Assembly: GCA_029880545.1 (NCBI GenBank)
Contig: JAOUOD010000004.1
Location: 62,001 to 126,000 of the forward strand
DNA length: 64,000 nucleotides
Source of the DNA: Gammaproteobacteria bacterium
GTDB taxonomy: Bacteria > Pseudomonadota > Gammaproteobacteria > Acidiferrobacterales > SZUA-150
Direction: 5' to 3'
Under the pieces are notes generated by a model, which saw nothing but the letters and a program-made list of their open reading frames with translations, was not told the DNA's origin and did no database searches. Positions 27,250 through 36,185 of this stretch are shown in pieces (the first letter of the stretch is position 1; each line of letters starts with the position of its first letter). The translations under genes and the position numbers were made by a program.

Positions 27250-28077
27250 ATGTCAGATCGATACGCGGTCATGGGTCATCCCGTCAGCCATTCACGCTCA
27301 CCGTTTATTCATGGTCAGTTTGCCGCGCAAACCGGCCAGGACATCGACTACACGGCTATAGATGTCGAGCCAGGCAGTTTTGTCGACGCGGTAAAACAGT
27401 TCCAGGCGCAAGGCGGCAAGGGCCTGAACGTCACCGTGCCTTACAAGCAGGAAGCCTGGCAGCTCGTTGATACACGCAGCCATCGCGCCGAACTGGCAGG
27501 CGCCGTCAATACCATTCGCATGAATGATGACGGTAGCCTTTATGGCGACAACACCGACGGCATTGGCCTGTTGCGTGATCTCACCCTGAACCTGGACATG
27601 ACGCTGCATCAAAAACGTATCCTGGTACTGGGTGCCGGCGGTGCCGTGCGCGGTGTGCTGGTGCCGTTGCTGGAGCAAGGCCCGAAACAACTTACTATCG
27701 CCAACCGCACCGTGGAAAAAGCCGTGGAGCTGGCCAAGGTGTTTGGCAGCATCGCGCCGGTAGAGCCGGCCGGGTTTGAGCAACTGGCCGGGCAGTCTTT
27801 CGATATCATTATTAATGGCACGGCCGCCAGCCTGGGCGGTGAGCTGCCGCCGGTTCCCGACAGCGCCTATGAAAACTGCGAACTGGTCTACGACATGATG
27901 TACGCCAGGGAACCAACGCCGTTCATGGCCCATGCGAGCAAGCACGGTGTCGGCGCGGTGGATGGTCTCGGCATGCTGGTGGAGCAGGCGGCAGAATCGT
28001 TTTATGTCTGGCGCGGCGTGATGCCGGATACCGCGCCCGTGATTGCGGCCGTGCGCCGGGCGTTGTCGGGCGCATAA
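27250..28077 (+). CDS. aroE: Shikimate dehydrogenase
   Basis: 275 residues. NADP-dependent reduction of 3-dehydroshikimate. MGHPVSHSRSPFIHGQFAAQ is the shikimate-binding start, GLNVTVPYKQEAW contains the catalytic Lys, GDNTDGIGLLRDL and the Rossmann loop VLGAGGAVRGVLVPL follow, and the end has DGLGMLVEQAAESFYVWRG. Placed 11 bp after ubiA; chorismate pathway supply and use are thus neighbouring. Confidence 0.95.
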   Translation: MSDRYAVMGHPVSHSRSPFIHGQFAAQTGQDIDYTAIDVEPGSFVDAVKQFQAQGGKGLNVTVPYKQEAWQLVDTRSHRAELAGAVNTIRMNDDGSLYGDNTDGIGLLRDLTLNLDMTLHQKRILVLGAGGAVRGVLVPLLEQGPKQLTIANRTVEKAVELAKVFGSIAPVEPAGFEQLAGQSFDIIINGTAASLGGELPPVPDSAYENCELVYDMMYAREPTPFMAHASKHGVGAVDGLGMLVEQAAESFYVWRGVMPDTAPVIAAVRRALSGA

Positions 28078-28242
28078 TACCGTTCCTGGTTTGCCCGGGC
28101 AGGTCGATCGGGTAGCGCAGTTGACACAAAAACCCCCGCAACAAGTCACAACACATTCCTCGCCAGAGCTGTCTTGTGGCCTTGTCTCGCCAGAATCGCC
28201 CCGGAGGCGTCCGGATAGGCGTGAGGCGGGGCGGTCTTGGTG

Positions 28243-28271
28243 TTGATTTCTTTTTACGTAATCGTTACTCT
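28243..28271 (+). promoter_or_regulatory. Promoter of the S24 peptidase gene
   Basis: TTGATT (28243-28248), 17-bp spacer, TACTCT (28266-28271), in an AT-rich stretch 27 bp before the start codon. No LexA box of the CTGT-N8-ACAG form is seen. The preceding 28078-28242 region holds only a GC-rich dyad CGCCCCG ... CGGGGCG around 28197-28232. Confidence 0.5.
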
Positions 28272-28297
28272 CATAAAAAACTTAAAGAAAAAGATCA

Positions 28298-28765
28298 ATG
28301 AGTAACGTTAACTACTTGATTCCAAAGAAAAAGCACCCGACGTTCATTCCAGGTCTGGAACCTGTGGGCGTTATGCCTGCCGCCATGGTCGAAGTGCCAC
28401 TGCTGGGCTATGTCACCGCCGGCCTGCCGGTGGACCTGAACGAAGACCGGGAGACGGTTTCCATCCCCGCCAACATGATGCGCAAGAACACCTATGCGCT
28501 GAAAGTACGCGGTGACTCCATGATCGAGGAACAGATTCGCGACGGCGATGTCATTATCGTGCAAAAGCGCGAAACCGCCGCCAATGGTGAATCGGTTGTC
28601 GCCATGATTAACGGCGAACAGGTTACCCTGAAAAAATTCTACGTCGAGGCTGACGGCATCCGCCTGCAGCCCGCCAACAGTGACATGGAACCCATCTACC
28701 TGCGCAACGAAGAAGTGCAAATCCTCGGTATCGTCACCGGAATCTTGCGTATGAGCGATAACTAG
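28298..28765 (+). CDS. LexA/UmuD-type S24 peptidase without HTH
   Basis: 155 residues. The C-terminal two thirds is a S24 self-cleaving peptidase domain: candidate cleavage site Ala41-Gly42 in LLGYVTAGLPVD, nucleophile Ser74 in VRGDSMIEE, general-base Lys112 in QVTLKKF. Spacings (33 and 38 residues) are close to LexA. The N-terminal 40 residues contain basic KKK and prolines but no winged-helix domain, so it cannot bind DNA in the LexA manner. UmuD has this architecture, but no umuC lies nearby. It could be a stress-responsive auto-cleaving adaptor. Own promoter and terminator indicate a single-gene unit. Confidence 0.8.
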   Translation: MSNVNYLIPKKKHPTFIPGLEPVGVMPAAMVEVPLLGYVTAGLPVDLNEDRETVSIPANMMRKNTYALKVRGDSMIEEQIRDGDVIIVQKRETAANGESVVAMINGEQVTLKKFYVEADGIRLQPANSDMEPIYLRNEEVQILGIVTGILRMSDN

Positions 28766-28797
28766 CCCTCAATACTACAACGCTCAAGCAACTACTT

Positions 28798-28834
28798 GCC
28801 GTCCACGATTTATCCGGGCGGCTTTTCTTTTTTT
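28798..28834 (+). terminator. Terminator after the S24 peptidase gene
   Basis: Stem GCCGTCC / GGGCGGC (one G-T pair) with an 11-nt loop (28798-28822), followed by TTTTCTTTTTTT. The remaining gap to 29095 is AT-rich and shows nothing else clear; it presumably contains the promoter of the next gene. Confidence 0.8.
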
Positions 28835-29095
28835 GCCGTCGAAATGACCGGATTTCTGTGTATGAAACCCGGTTATCTATTAGATCGCCCGGTAGACCCG
28901 ACCCCTTGATCAGCTTGATAACTTCAATCATGAATCTTTTGATCACCACGGATTAAAACGTAAAACCTTCCAAGTTCTATTTATATCTACCAAGAGGTCG
29001 CGTCTTTTTTACAGGTCTATATTTTAGTGGTGGAAATTATATATATATTTAGCGTATCCTGAATCCTGTTCATTGAGATAGGCAGGAGGTTACGA

Positions 29096-30433
29096 ATGTT
29101 ATACGAAAGTATGAGATTGAATCTGGTAATAGTGCTTGCAGTCGTGTTGTCAGGCTGTCCGGGACCGAGTGATACTGCCGCTCCCGGGGCGGCACCCGGG
29201 TCGCTTGATGCGGGTTTCGGCGGAGGTAGTGGCATCGCTACGGCTGGCCCGTTGCTGCATGATAATTACGGGCATGACCTGGCCATCAGGCCGGATGGTG
29301 AAATCATACTTGCCGGTTATTCCAGGCAGGTTTCTACGGGACTCGCTAATTTTTCCTGGGTGTGTATCCCCGAAGATGGTACTTATATATCGGGTTGTAT
29401 AGACGGTTACCAGGCAGATTTCAACGGTATTGATGATATCGCTTATGGCGTTGCACTGCAGGCTGACGGGAAGGTTGTGCTGGCAGGACAACAATTCAAA
29501 TCTGCTACGACATCTGAATTCGGATCAGTCAGGTTTACGACAGGCATTCCACCAGTACTTGATACTAGTTACAGTGTAGACGGTAAAACAACTGACTCTA
29601 TTTCGTTTGGCAACGGAGCCGGACGCGATGTGGCGGTCTTGCCCGACGGCAAGATCCTTGTTGCTGGCTGGTCAGTGACCGATGTCGCCGCGCACATGCG
29701 TGTACTGCGATATAACAGTAATGGCACCCTGGATACGACTTTTGGTGATGCCGATTCATTAAACCCGGGTAAACGCAAAGGGTATGCCACGTTCGGTCCA
29801 GCAGGAAGTTACGCGCACGCAATGGCAATCCAGGATGACGGAAAAATTGTAGTTGCCGGGTACTATTACGCTGTCTGGAACAATACGACGACCAAGGATA
29901 TGATCGTATCGCGGCTTAATATTGACGGTACCCCGGATACCACGTTTGGACTTTCCGGAAACCATACAATCGCCTTTACCGCTTATGACGCCGAAGCCAA
30001 CGCCGTGGCGATTGACTCACTCGGACGTATCATTGTTGTCGGCCAATACAACAAAGCCGGTGGTTGTTGTGTGTCAGTTTATCGGGTTGACAGCAGTGGC
30101 GGGTTTGCTCAGTTCCTCGATCTTGACGAGGGCGATTTGTTCACATTCGGAAATGCCGTAGCCGTTACTGCAGATGACAATATTATTGTGGTTGGAAACA
30201 GTATGTACGGGACCGCATCGCACGCGTTTATTATGCGAATTAATGGTAACGGTACCGGCGCTATGATCCTTGATACGACTTTTGGAACCGGTGGTGTATC
30301 AGTGCACCCGACAGCTGGCACGACAGGTAACGCGGTTGCTATTCAATCAGACGACAAGTTGCTTATGGGTGGCAGCAGTGATTGGTCTGGGACTGGCGGC
30401 AGGGTATTTATGGTAACCCGGTTTAATCCTTGA
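29096..30433 (+). CDS. Delta-60 repeat lipoprotein, predicted seven-bladed propeller
   Basis: 445 residues. A short signal sequence ends in lipobox VLSGC (Cys20), so it is lipid-anchored. The rest is built of seven delta-60 repeats with cores RPDGEIILAGYS, QADGKVVLAGQQ, LPDGKILVAGWS, QDDGKIVVAGYY, DSLGRIIVVGQY, TADDNIIVVGNS and QSDDKLLMGGSS, linked by LDTTFG-type segments. Seven repeats suggest one complete beta-propeller on the cell envelope. Start ATG 29096 has AGGAGG six bases upstream. It is in an AT-richer region and has no functional neighbours; function unknown, perhaps adhesion or surface binding. Confidence 0.85.
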   Translation: MLYESMRLNLVIVLAVVLSGCPGPSDTAAPGAAPGSLDAGFGGGSGIATAGPLLHDNYGHDLAIRPDGEIILAGYSRQVSTGLANFSWVCIPEDGTYISGCIDGYQADFNGIDDIAYGVALQADGKVVLAGQQFKSATTSEFGSVRFTTGIPPVLDTSYSVDGKTTDSISFGNGAGRDVAVLPDGKILVAGWSVTDVAAHMRVLRYNSNGTLDTTFGDADSLNPGKRKGYATFGPAGSYAHAMAIQDDGKIVVAGYYYAVWNNTTTKDMIVSRLNIDGTPDTTFGLSGNHTIAFTAYDAEANAVAIDSLGRIIVVGQYNKAGGCCVSVYRVDSSGGFAQFLDLDEGDLFTFGNAVAVTADDNIIVVGNSMYGTASHAFIMRINGNGTGAMILDTTFGTGGVSVHPTAGTTGNAVAIQSDDKLLMGGSSDWSGTGGRVFMVTRFNP

Positions 30434-30465
30434 AAAGGAAATTTGGTAATATTCAAAATAAAGGT

Positions 30466-30503
30466 GCGGAGGGATTATATTCAAATCCCTCCGCGCTTAT
30501 TTA
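30466..30503 (+). terminator. Strong hairpin after the delta-60 gene
   Basis: Perfect 10-bp arms GCGGAGGGAT (30466-30475) and ATCCCTCCGC (30485-30494), 9-nt loop, followed by GCTTATTTAA. It probably terminates the lipoprotein transcript; the T-run is imperfect. The stem may also act on the convergent fragmentary gene. Confidence 0.7.
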
Positions 30504-30620
30504 AACAAAAGTCCGGACGGCTCTAAAGCTGGTCGCTGTAGTGTGACTCTGAAGCCAAATGGAACCAATTGGCTTGACCAGATACAAATGGCGAAGCATT
30601 GATTTGTTTTTTCTTCTTAA

Positions 30621-31396
30621 CTATTTCCACCAATATTCCTTGTTGTGTAAGTAGTCATAATTTTTCCAGCCGTATGGAAGATACTTATCGTTGATTATTT
30701 CCAATCCTGGCCCCTCTCCTTCTCTCACTAAAGAACTAAAATCTCCAGTATATGGTAGCTTGGTATGCAATCCTGCTGCATGGAATGAAAACACAACCTT
30801 TCGGGAAAGATCGCGTCCATTCCGGCGCCATTCGCCAACAAATATGTCGTTCCATTCCCTGTAATCCCCTGACTCTGCCCAAAATATCTTCACCCCGGTG
30901 TCAGTAATTCGGAACAGTGCGGCGAAGATACCTGAAAATACTCCATCACCGTCTTTATCGCCTGGTTCGGCAAGAGCCATGTCAAACATGGCTATAAAAA
31001 CATCCTCGTTGAAATACTGAATTTTTGGTCGTCGTATTCCGGTCAGAACGGCGTGCCCGGAAAGTGCTCGAATATTTTCCCCAGCCTGCTTTTGCCTGTT
31101 ATCTGATAGCGTTGTTCCGATTCTCTTTTGGCCTGAATATAAAAATCTATGCGCCGGTATCGTGGGCCGAAGACGCCTTCATAGCTGGACATTGGGTCTT
31201 GTTCTGCTGCGTCTCGGTTTGATATCAGCCTGGAAAAGTCATGCGATGCGAAATGCGAGATATTCTTTGATTCAAATTCAGAAACGTCGTGTAAAACGGA
31301 GCGCCAGTTCTCGATGTCACTGGCGTGAGAAACAGGCGAGACAAAAGAAAATGCAATTATTGATACGAATATCACCCGGAATAAAGCTGCACACAT
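30621..31396 (-). pseudogene. Broken gene for a secreted protein (two fragments)
   Basis: Two adjacent minus-strand ORFs look like halves of one gene. The upstream half (31396-31043, 117 residues) has GGAG upstream, a signal peptide ending near SHA, and ends in TGA after EHFPGTPF. The downstream half (30989-30621, 122 residues) has no ribosome site, but its frame is open upstream to residues KIQYFNEDVFIA before its first ATG. Reading on past the TGA gives PEYDDQK, and a one-base change in the A-run at 31022-31026 would join it to IQYFNEDVF. So one stop plus one frameshift separates them. The downstream half has an acidic DKDGDG loop. Family not recognised. Two intact small genes remain possible. 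Confidence 0.5.
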
Positions 31397-31624
31397 GGCA
31401 TATCTCCATGATCAAAATTTACTCTTGAAAATAATTCCCGAAAATCCATGATCTTGCCCGGATGTCCAAATGCCATAACGACGACAGATCTGCAGGTCGG
31501 CCGGTGAATTGTTCAGTCATTCCCGGAGTCCCTGGTGTGATTCGGCCTCCATGATTTAGGCTGAATTAAATATCTACGCCATGTTACTCTTTTCCTTGGG
31601 CTACCTGTAGCAAGGACTCCCCCG

Positions 31625-33244
31625 ATGCCGGATTCCCCGGTCAACATGGCTGCCGTGATCATCCAGACCCTGGGCGGGCTGGGCCTGTTTCTGCTGGGCA
31701 TGGTGATACTCACCGACAGCCTGCGTTCACTCACTGGCGATGTCATGCGCCGTATGTTGCTGCGTTTTACCCATACTCCCTTAACCGGCGCCATGACCGG
31801 TACGGTGATGACGGCGATCCTGCAATCCTCCAGTGCAACGACGGTTGCGGCGGTGGGCCTGGTGGGCGCCGGGTCCATGGGCTTTGCCGAAGCATTGGGC
31901 ATCGTCTTTGGTGCCAATATCGGCACGACCATGACCGGTTGGCTGGTGGTATTGCTGGGCTTCAAGTTGCAGGTTGGCGTTGTGCTGCTGCCCTTGATCC
32001 TGGTGGGTGTGTTGTTCCGCCTGTTTGCCCGTGGTCGGGCGTCAGTTATTGGCATGGCCATTGCCGGTTTTGGCGTGATCTTTGTCGGTATCTACGTGAT
32101 GCAACAGGGTGCCGCGCCCCTGCAGCAATGGCTGACGCCGGAGAGTTTTCCCGCGGACAGCGTGCGTAGTCGTCTTGGCCTGTTCCTGGCGGGCATGTTG
32201 TTCAGCGCTATCACCCAGTCTTCCAGTGCCGGTGTCGCCTTGTCACTGACGGCATTGCATGCCGGCGCCATCAGCTTCCCGCAGGCCGCGGCGCTGGTAG
32301 TGGGCATGGATGTGGGTACAACCGTAACAACTGCGCTGGCCACCATCGGCACCACGGTGAATGCGCGTCGTACCGGTTTGTCCCATGTCATCTATAACTG
32401 CTTTACCGGCACCGGCGCCTTGTTGCTGATATCACCGTATATGCTGTTGTGGCATGCCGTGGCGCCCGGGCAACTGGACAGCCATGCCGAGATTGCCTTG
32501 ATAACATTTCACACAAGTTTTAATACGCTCGGTGTAATCATCGTGTTGCCACTCACCCGGCAGTTTGCTGCCCTGGTGGAGCGCATGATTCCCCACACTG
32601 CACCGGTTTATACCCGTGGCCTTGATCGCAAGTTGTTACAGGATGCGCCATCGGCACTGAATGCCGCCGCCGCAGCGTTGCGCGCGGAGTCGTTGGCGTT
32701 AATGCGTCACCTGGTGTTTGTCCTGGGTGACAACAGTCGTGGCAGCTTTGGTAACCTGGTCGAACTGAAAAACGAGTTATTGAAAACCGCGGCCTTTGTT
32801 GATGCCATTGAACTGCATGATGCTGACAGCCAGCGACATGCGCAACTGGTCAGCCTGTTTCATGCCATGGACCATGCCCAGCGTTTGCATGATCGGTGTT
32901 TTGAAGGCGGCAGCCGCCTCGACACGGCGGCACGTATGCTGGAACTTGAGCAGGATCGGGATACCATTATCCTTGATCTGTTGGCGATTATTGATGACGT
33001 GGAGTCAGAAAATCACCTGGTTGCAGCCGAGCGCGGCGTGGCGCTGGCCGCGACCATCGGTGGCCGGGCCGGCGAGTTGCGCAACCAGGTCATGACCAGT
33101 GTTGCGCGTAATGCGATCAGCGTTGATGAGGGCACGCGCCGGCTGGAAGCAATTCGGTCCGTGGATCGTATCTGTGAGCACGCCGCCCGTTTAGCCCATC
33201 ATCTTTCTATGGCCACGACTACGCCGGCTATCGGCCAGGGCTAA
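31625..33244 (+). CDS. Na/phosphate cotransporter with PhoU-like domain
   Basis: 539 residues. The membrane part (1-310) has the two inverted repeats of the NptA/PNaS family, each with the QSSSA signature: AILQSSSATTVAAVG and AITQSSSAGVALSLT, plus GANIGTTMTGW and GMDVGTTVTTALATIGTT. Residues about 330-530 are helical and PhoU-like. It probably couples sodium influx to phosphate movement. Start ATG 31625 follows AAGGA. Upstream 31397-31624 shows no other gene. It overlaps the convergent PH-domain gene by 4 bp. Confidence 0.9.
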   Translation: MPDSPVNMAAVIIQTLGGLGLFLLGMVILTDSLRSLTGDVMRRMLLRFTHTPLTGAMTGTVMTAILQSSSATTVAAVGLVGAGSMGFAEALGIVFGANIGTTMTGWLVVLLGFKLQVGVVLLPLILVGVLFRLFARGRASVIGMAIAGFGVIFVGIYVMQQGAAPLQQWLTPESFPADSVRSRLGLFLAGMLFSAITQSSSAGVALSLTALHAGAISFPQAAALVVGMDVGTTVTTALATIGTTVNARRTGLSHVIYNCFTGTGALLLISPYMLLWHAVAPGQLDSHAEIALITFHTSFNTLGVIIVLPLTRQFAALVERMIPHTAPVYTRGLDRKLLQDAPSALNAAAAALRAESLALMRHLVFVLGDNSRGSFGNLVELKNELLKTAAFVDAIELHDADSQRHAQLVSLFHAMDHAQRLHDRCFEGGSRLDTAARMLELEQDRDTIILDLLAIIDDVESENHLVAAERGVALAATIGGRAGELRNQVMTSVARNAISVDEGTRRLEAIRSVDRICEHAARLAHHLSMATTTPAIGQG

Positions 33245-33792
33245 TTGTCACGGTTTAGCTGGTGCTCAATCCTGTGAAGCGTGTCACGAATATCGGTCAA
33301 CAGTCCGGCATCAATATTTTGTGTAGTCGCAGTTGAGCCACTGTTATCTGCTGCTAGCTCAATCTGGTCCAATATTTGTTGCCGGAATTCCTTTACATCG
33401 ATGATGCCGGCGATGGAAATCAGCGGGCTGCCAAACGCATAGGGCGAACTGGAACCGGTACTGCCGGCTGTTTCGATGGACATGGCATGTATATCAAACA
33501 GGCGCATAATCGGGCCCTGCAATAAACCGAGATCCGTGATCTTCTCAAGCGGAATGGTTTTCTCGGTCTTGACCAGGATGCCTTTTTTAACGACCAGGGA
33601 ATGCTGTGTCAGCGTACAACTCATGTGCGACAGGTATAACCTTGTCAGTTTGAATGCCAGCGGGATGATGAAAGGTAACAGCAAGATGCCCACGCCGGTA
33701 ATGCCAACCCCGAATACCCAGAGCAATGTCCAGTAGCTACATACCCTGGGGTTAAAATCCGCCTGCTTTATTGTCCTGCTTGTGGTTGCCAT
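33241..33792 (-). CDS. Membrane protein with bacterial PH domain (bPH2)
   Basis: 183 residues. Two hydrophobic segments (about 21-50, LLWVFGVGITGVGILLLPFI) precede a bPH2/YdbS-like domain: CTLTQHSLVVKKGILVKTEK, then TIPLEKITDLGLLQGPIMRL with the typical Asp-Leu turn. A C-terminal tail is helical (ELAADN... LHRIEHQLNRDN). Such proteins bind or organise membranes in unknown ways. Minus strand, downstream of nhaA but with a hairpin and 128 bp between. Confidence 0.75.
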   Translation of the reverse strand: MATTSRTIKQADFNPRVCSYWTLLWVFGVGITGVGILLLPFIIPLAFKLTRLYLSHMSCTLTQHSLVVKKGILVKTEKTIPLEKITDLGLLQGPIMRLFDIHAMSIETAGSTGSSSPYAFGSPLISIAGIIDVKEFRQQILDQIELAADNSGSTATTQNIDAGLLTDIRDTLHRIEHQLNRDN

Positions 33793-33901
33793 GAGTTGTT
33801 ATTCTTGTTTTCCTGAGCCGGGATCGGTTGCCTGGGCAAGTATATTGAACGTCCAGACCCGGCTCAACCTGGGTATGAGTTAATTTATAACGCTACGCCC
33901 G

Positions 33902-33918
33902 GGCCGCACTGTGCGGCC
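33902..33918 (-). terminator. Hairpin downstream of nhaA
   Basis: Perfect GGCCGCA / TGCGGCC stem with a CTG loop directly behind the nhaA stop codon. No T-run follows on the minus strand, so it may stabilise the mRNA end or need Rho for termination. Confidence 0.5.
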
Positions 33919-33920
33919 TG

Positions 33921-35099
33921 CTAGTGCGGCTGTCGTGCCGCGCTAATGCGCAATACCAGGTAGCCCAGCACACCGGATAGTATTGAGCCAACCAGGATGC
34001 CAAGCCTGTCATCGACAGCGAAGTCAGGGCCGCCCTGTTCAAATGCCAGGGAGCTGATAAACAGGCTCATGGTAAAGCCGATGCCGCACAGCAGTGACAC
34101 ACCGTAAACATGCAGCCAGCCTGCATCCTTGGGCAACTTGGCAAAACCCAGTTGCACCGCCAGCCAGGTGAACCCGAATACGCCCAGCTGGTTACCGAGA
34201 AACAGGCCGGCGGCAATGCCCAGTGGCACAGTATGAGTCAAAGACTCGATACCAAGACCATCAAGAGATATGCCGGTATTGGCAAAAGCAAACAGCGGCA
34301 GGATGCCAAAGGCCACGGCCGGATGCAGATCATGTTCCAGCTTTTCCAGTTGAGTCGTGGTCGATCCCGGTTCATGTCTGAACGGGATAAAGAACGCCGC
34401 CAGTACACCGGCCAGGGTTGCGTGCACGCCCGACTTCAACACGGCAATCCACAACACCACGGTAACGAGAATGTACGGTGTGATGTTCAGTACGCCACGT
34501 CGATTGAGTACGAACAGCGACGACAATGCCAGTGCCGCGACAACAAGCGATGTGACTGACAAGTCGGCTGTATAAAACAACGCGATGATAACAATAGCGC
34601 CAAGGTCATCGACTATGGCCAGGGTCATGAGGAAAATTTTCAGTGATGCCGGTACCCGGTCACCGAGCAAGGCAAGCACGCCAAGAGCAAAGGCGATGTC
34701 AGTTGCCGACGGGATCGCCCAGCCCTTCATGGCAACGGCGTCACCCCAATTGACAAACGAATAAATGGCAGCCGGGACTGCCATGCCACCGATAGCGGCA
34801 ATAACCGGCAAGACCACGCGTGCCGGGTCAGACAGTTCGCCGGCAAGAAACTCGCGCTTTATCTCGAGCCCGATCAGGAAGAAAAATACCGCCATCAGGC
34901 CGTCATTGATCCAGAGCAACAAAGGCTTGGCGATTTGAAATGCGCCTATCCGTACTTCTACGGGTGTACCAAGCAGTGCATCATAAAATGGCTTGGCGAC
35001 GGAATTTTCAACCACCATTGCGACAACGGCAGCAATCAGCAACAGGATGCCGCTTGCAGCTTCGTATCGTAGAAATTCCTTAATGGCAGTAACGGGCAT
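33921..35099 (-). CDS. nhaA: Na+/H+ antiporter NhaA
   Basis: 392 residues, the family's usual length, with about 12 helices. The transport-site Asp pair is in LAIVDDLGAIVIIALFYT (cf. D163/D164 in E. coli). MAVFFFLIGLEIKREFLAGE and the later LLCGIGFTMSLFISSLAF are other diagnostic segments. It exports sodium in exchange for protons and supports growth in salty or alkaline water. Monocistronic on the minus strand. Confidence 0.96.
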   Translation of the reverse strand: MPVTAIKEFLRYEAASGILLLIAAVVAMVVENSVAKPFYDALLGTPVEVRIGAFQIAKPLLLWINDGLMAVFFFLIGLEIKREFLAGELSDPARVVLPVIAAIGGMAVPAAIYSFVNWGDAVAMKGWAIPSATDIAFALGVLALLGDRVPASLKIFLMTLAIVDDLGAIVIIALFYTADLSVTSLVVAALALSSLFVLNRRGVLNITPYILVTVVLWIAVLKSGVHATLAGVLAAFFIPFRHEPGSTTTQLEKLEHDLHPAVAFGILPLFAFANTGISLDGLGIESLTHTVPLGIAAGLFLGNQLGVFGFTWLAVQLGFAKLPKDAGWLHVYGVSLLCGIGFTMSLFISSLAFEQGGPDFAVDDRLGILVGSILSGVLGYLVLRISAARQPH

Positions 35100-35187
35100 A
35101 AGTGAATGGTTACTCGACGAGATTGAATCAACAGCAAGCCTAGCCCAAATTCAGCGTCGCGTCAGCCCACGGCAGAAACGGTTATTG

Positions 35188-35691
35188 TCAGCGCTCCGGA
35201 TCGAAACTTGCGGCGAGCAATCGATTGACCAACTCACGGCTGTTATCGGATTCACCAAGCTTGTCCAGCGGTGTCCATGACATGTCGGCTTCCAGGCGGA
35301 AACTGCCGAGATAATCATGGGGTGGTGTACCGTTCCAGTCTTCGGGCGACAGCAAGGAAAAGTAGCGTTTGCCATCGGGTTTCCGGTACAGGTGACACAT
35401 TTGCCCGGGTTTGCGTGGAAAGTTGCATTGCACCCGGTGCAGGTCCTGTTCCTGCTTGACGTCTTCCAGCACCTTGCGTGCCTCGTTTTGTAAAACTCGG
35501 ATCTGGTCGGCAATAATGCGCAACTTGGCGTTGGCCTTGGCGTGAGTCAGTTGATCGGCATCCTGAATTTGCCTTGCCAGGTCCACCAGCTCGACGGCCG
35601 CGCCGAGACGACTGACCGGGTACGGGGCGCTGTGACCAGCGCCCTTGTGAATTTCCGGTGTATTGTTGCCCTTGCTCTTGTTACTGGTCAT
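35188..35691 (-). CDS. DUF2452 protein
   Basis: 167 residues from ATG 35691, preceded by AGGGACA; an upstream in-frame ATG (35784) would add sequence with no support. Conserved blocks include APYPVSRLGAAVELVDLARQ, LRIIADQIRVLQNEARKVLE, GQMCHLYRKPDGKRYFSLLS and PEDWNGTPPHDYLGSFRLEA, which I recognise as the DUF2452 family. Soluble, no signal peptide, central helical coil. Function unknown. Divergent from the next small gene. Confidence 0.75.
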   Translation of the reverse strand: MTSNKSKGNNTPEIHKGAGHSAPYPVSRLGAAVELVDLARQIQDADQLTHAKANAKLRIIADQIRVLQNEARKVLEDVKQEQDLHRVQCNFPRKPGQMCHLYRKPDGKRYFSLLSPEDWNGTPPHDYLGSFRLEADMSWTPLDKLGESDNSRELVNRLLAASFDPER

Positions 35692-35804
35692 TGTCCCTGA
35701 AGTGCGCCCGAATGTTATGCTGGTCAAGCTGGCCTGGTGCTGGCTGGCTATTGTATCCCGGATCAAGACCGGACTTAACCGCAATATGAATAATGGAGGA
35801 GCTT

Positions 35805-36173
35805 ATGCGCCAACAGGGGCTGCCTGTAACTGCCATGTTGTTAACGCTGTGCGCGCAGTTCGCGTCGGCGGGAGAAGCGGACGTGGTCAATGCCATTGCC
35901 ACAAGGCAGGCTGACGGCTGGCAATTTCGGGTCACGCTGAAACATGATGATGCCGGCTGGGATCATTATGCCAACAAGTGGGAAGTGCTCAGCCCTGACG
36001 GCAAGGTGCTGGGTACGCGTGTATTGCTGCATCCACACGTGGATGAGCAACCGTTTACGCGTGGTTTGAGTGGCGTGCAGGTGCCGGCTGGTACACGGGA
36101 AGTGATTATTCGGGCTTACGATTCGGTGCATGCCGATGGCGGCAAGGAGTTTCGCCTCAAGCTGGTTGAATAA
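35805..36173 (+). CDS. Small secreted conserved hypothetical protein
   Basis: 122 residues from ATG 35805, with GGAGGAG upstream; the ATG at 35793 overlaps that ribosome site. A short signal peptide ends at FASA. The mature part is beta-rich, with WQFRVTLKHDDAGWDHYANK, WEVLSPDGKVLGTRVLLHPH and VDEQPFTRGLSGVQVPAG. This looks like a conserved single domain with several His and Asp residues that might bind metal. No function known to me. Confidence 0.7.
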   Translation: MRQQGLPVTAMLLTLCAQFASAGEADVVNAIATRQADGWQFRVTLKHDDAGWDHYANKWEVLSPDGKVLGTRVLLHPHVDEQPFTRGLSGVQVPAGTREVIIRAYDSVHADGGKEFRLKLVE

Positions 36174-36185
36174 ACCGGTCGTGAA

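Noticed and set aside
28078-28242. GC-rich dyad after aroE as a terminator
   Set aside because: Arms CGCCCCG/CGGGGCG have a long loop and no T-run; not convincing as a terminator or an RNA gene.
31397-31624. Three CCATGAT words as a possible direct-repeat array
   Set aside because: Short, irregularly spaced and without a conserved context; expected by chance.
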